From the NCBI GenBank assembly GCA_041744735.1, contig JBGTKH010000601.1, positions 1-5,746 of the forward strand: a stretch of DNA of 5,746 nt, written 5' to 3'. The position numbers and the translations under genes were made by a program. This stretch comes from JBGTKH01 sp041744735 (GTDB lineage Bacteria > Planctomycetota > Planctomycetia > Pirellulales > Pirellulaceae). The notes beneath the pieces were generated by a model. It was given only the letters and a program-made list of their open reading frames with translations. It made no database searches and was not told the DNA's origin. Position 1 is the stretch's first letter; the number at the start of each line of letters is the position of its first letter. This document shows positions 4,714-5,746 of this stretch, piece after piece.

Positions 4714-5746
4714 CTACTTTTCCACGTCCAATAGCGGCGTGCGGCCGTCCAGATACCGCCAGTTCTTGATGTACGAGATCAAGTCCGCCATGTCTTGCGG
4801 CGGGACGTTTTTCTCTAAGCCTTCGGGCATCAGCGAAATGCCGTTGGATCGCAGTTCGTCGATTTCCGACCGCAGCAGCGTCAGCGATTTGTCTTCCGGC
4901 TGCTTGAGCGTAATCGACGATCCGGTCTCGGAGACCAGGATGCCGGTGAGCGTTCGGCCATCGGTGGTGATCACCGAGTAACTGACGTAGTTGCTGTCGA
5001 TTGCGCGGTTCGGCTGCACGATGTCCATCAGCAGTTGCTCGGGTGTTTTGGTGCGCGAGTCGGCAATGTCCGGCGCGACGTTCACACCCACGTCGCCGAC
5101 GCGGTGGCAGGTGGCACAATTTTTCTTGAATACTTCCAGGCCGCGGAGCGAGTCGGCCTTCCACGTGAGCACCGGCTGATAATCGGCCAGCACCTGCCGA
5201 CGGTCGGTGGGAATTGCATCGGCCAGCAAGCGGGTCGCTCGCTCGCGGATTTCCGTGTCGCGATGTTGCGTTAAGCGATTGGTTTGAGCGCGATCCAACT
5301 CGGCCGCTTTGATCCGCCCGGCCTCGATCGCGTCTAATAGCAGCGACGTGCGCTCGTTGCGCGTCAACACAGCATCCAAAATCGCGCGGCGAACCGCCGG
5401 AGTTTCTCCCGCGAATTTCGCCAGCAACTGGCGCCACGATTCCAAACCGGTCTGTTGAGACAACGCCGCGATCGCTCGCACCCGCACGGTCTGCAACGGT
5501 TCTTGCAAAGCCAGGGACGCGAGCTGTGATTCGGCGTTTCTGCGATAGGCCAACAGGTCGATGGCTGCCAGCCGCGCTGCTTCCGCCGCACTAGCATCCA
5601 CCGCCACCCGGCCCGCACGGTCGAACACGGCAGCCAGCTTTTGCTCGGACGATTCATCGCCAAGACTTGCAATGGCCGCATCCAGCGACGACCGCCGCCG
5701 CGACAGCGACTGCGCCAGACTCTGCAGCGCCACCATTTGCACCCGC
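4714..5746 (-). CDS. HEAT-like repeat and cytochrome c domain protein, C-terminal part
   Basis: The frame runs off the right edge, so the N-terminus, including any signal peptide, is missing; the GTG at 5740-5742 is not taken as the start. Of about 344 visible residues, the first roughly 175 (counted from that GTG) are helical Ala/Leu/Arg-rich repeats of HEAT type. From about 185 comes the 'putative heme-binding domain' class of Planctomycetes and Verrucomicrobia (TIGR02603-like). It has VFKKNCATCHRVG with Cys209, Cys212 and His213 (bases 5104-5118), then GVNVAPDI, a Lys-Thr-Pro segment, LLMDIVQPNRAIDSNY, a beta part (TDGRTLTGILVSETGSSITLK), and SLMPEGLE, whose Met305 is the likely sixth heme ligand. 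Such domains end large secreted proteins of about 1000 residues that carry an N-terminal dehydrogenase-like propeller, with an inferred role in periplasmic electron transfer. The true substrate cannot be told from this part. Confidence 0.9.
   Translation of the reverse strand, partial: RVQMVALQSLAQSLSRRRSSLDAAIASLGDESSEQKLAAVFDRAGRVAVDASAAEAARLAAIDLLAYRRNAESQLASLALQEPLQTVRVRAIAALSQQTGLESWRQLLAKFAGETPAVRRAILDAVLTRNERTSLLLDAIEAGRIKAAELDRAQTNRLTQHRDTEIRERATRLLADAIPTDRRQVLADYQPVLTWKADSLRGLEVFKKNCATCHRVGDVGVNVAPDIADSRTKTPEQLLMDIVQPNRAIDSNYVSYSVITTDGRTLTGILVSETGSSITLKQPEDKSLTLLRSEIDELRSNGISLMPEGLEKNVPPQDMADLISYIKNWRYLDGRTPLLDVEK

Noticed and set aside
4508..4981. A 157-codon plus-strand open frame
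   Set aside because: It is out of frame with the small membrane protein, crosses the palindromic element and is antisense to the well-supported cytochrome domain; it is rich in Ser and Arg without any motif.
4493..5437. A 314-codon minus-strand open frame
   Set aside because: It overlaps the cytochrome gene on the same strand in another frame, runs past its end through the palindromic element into the antisense of the small membrane protein gene, and shows no recognisable domain; its composition (Arg, His, Gly, Ala-rich) is typical of a GC-rich shadow.

Overview
The window looks like chromosomal DNA of a planctomycete (Planctomycetota, most likely a Pirellulales-type bacterium). The base for this is the high-GC, ordinary bacterial coding style together with a cytochrome c module of the kind abundant in Planctomycetes and Verrucomicrobia at the right end, plus several small lineage-type hypothetical proteins. 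The assignment rests on remembered protein families, not on a search.

Layout, left to right. (1) The C-terminal end of a glycolate-oxidase iron-sulfur subunit (GlcF-like), cut by the left edge. (2) A complete 250-residue protein of unknown function that resembles the DUF4058 group. (3) A 146-base gap with a possible promoter and strong ribosome binding site, leading to a 72-residue small protein. (4) A complete apolipoprotein N-acyltransferase (lnt), 28 bases downstream of the small protein and probably co-transcribed with it. (5) A 193-base gap holding an imperfect inverted repeat and the best promoter of the window (TTGACA-N18-TATACT). (6) A two-gene unit driven by that promoter: a membrane-anchored coiled-coil protein with a C-terminal beta-type domain, overlapped by a short single-pass membrane protein that probably starts at TTG. 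(7) A compact palindromic element able to form a three-way junction, sitting between convergent genes. (8) On the minus strand, the C-terminal part of a large HEAT-like/cytochrome c protein, cut by the right edge.

The genes do not form one obvious pathway. Lnt finishes lipoprotein acylation at the inner membrane, the coiled-coil pair is probably an envelope structure, and GlcF and the cytochrome are redox proteins. No mobile element, CRISPR array, tRNA or rRNA was seen. The most unusual items are the structured element at 4647-4695, a second inverted repeat at 3367-3407 that shares a 10-base core with it at 9 of 10 positions, and the uncharacterised coiled-coil/small membrane protein pair.
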